14,084 bases of DNA from Deinococcus frigens DSM 12807. GTDB lineage: Bacteria; Deinococcota; Deinococci; Deinococcales; Deinococcaceae. Positions 14,038 to 14,084 of this stretch are shown piece by piece; within the stretch, counting starts at the first letter, position 1, and every line of letters begins with the position of its first letter. Location of the stretch: NCBI RefSeq assembly GCF_000701425.1, contig NZ_JNIW01000073.1:1-14084 (forward strand), given 5' to 3'. A program made the position numbers and the translations under genes. The notes beneath the pieces are model-generated. The model made no database searches. It was not told where the DNA came from and saw nothing but the letters and a program-made list of their open reading frames with translations.

Positions 14038-14084
14038 CTGACAGGCAGTTTCATAAATCTGTTAAGATTCGTCGTCGTACACAG

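Overview
The window is high-GC bacterial DNA. The gene families and their style point to a Deinococcus or close relative: a large STAND/TPR/BTAD regulator, many secreted proteins with clear signal peptides, YC-x-x-D-G type zinc ribbons, and IS701 and ISL3 transposases. The genus is an inference from family resemblance; there is no rRNA or other marker here.

Layout. 1-800: insertion sequence debris, the C-terminal end of an IS701-type transposase running in from outside the window, followed directly by the C-terminal third of an ISL3 transposase. 914-4006: a ~1030-residue regulator with an N-terminal ATPase, a long TPR region, and a winged helix plus BTAD module at its C-terminus, followed by a perfect hairpin terminator. 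4007-4651: a long intergenic stretch holding a probable small membrane-protein gene on the minus strand, a tandem 15-bp repeat that looks like an operator, and a 36-codon small ORF that overlaps the next gene by ATGA.

4652-9642: six tightly spaced plus-strand genes, most encoding exported proteins. They are a three-repeat ricin-like beta-trefoil protein, a small double zinc ribbon protein (the only one without a signal peptide), a papain-like cysteine protease anchored as a lipoprotein, a 47-residue lipoprotein ending in WDSAT repeats, a fibre-like protein with about 17 GVxG repeats, and a secreted protein with a stalk-like (copper amine oxidase N-terminal-like) domain. Gaps of 16-69 bases and good Shine-Dalgarno sites suggest one transcription unit, perhaps controlled by the upstream regulator. 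I do not recognise this combination as a described system and regard it as the best candidate for something new in the window.

9690-12720: a decayed region. It has an APH-fold kinase pseudogene (two frameshifts and loss of the catalytic Asp) and three remnants of tyrosine recombinase 3' ends in mixed orientation. These bracket an intact divergent pair, a four-helix DUF1772-type membrane protein and a winged-helix regulator. 12771-14037: two overlapping minus-strand genes of phage or plasmid type, a primase-polymerase domain protein and a coiled-coil protein, probably the edge of an integrated element that continues past the right end. The recombinase remnant at 12640-12718 sits where the boundary of that element would be.
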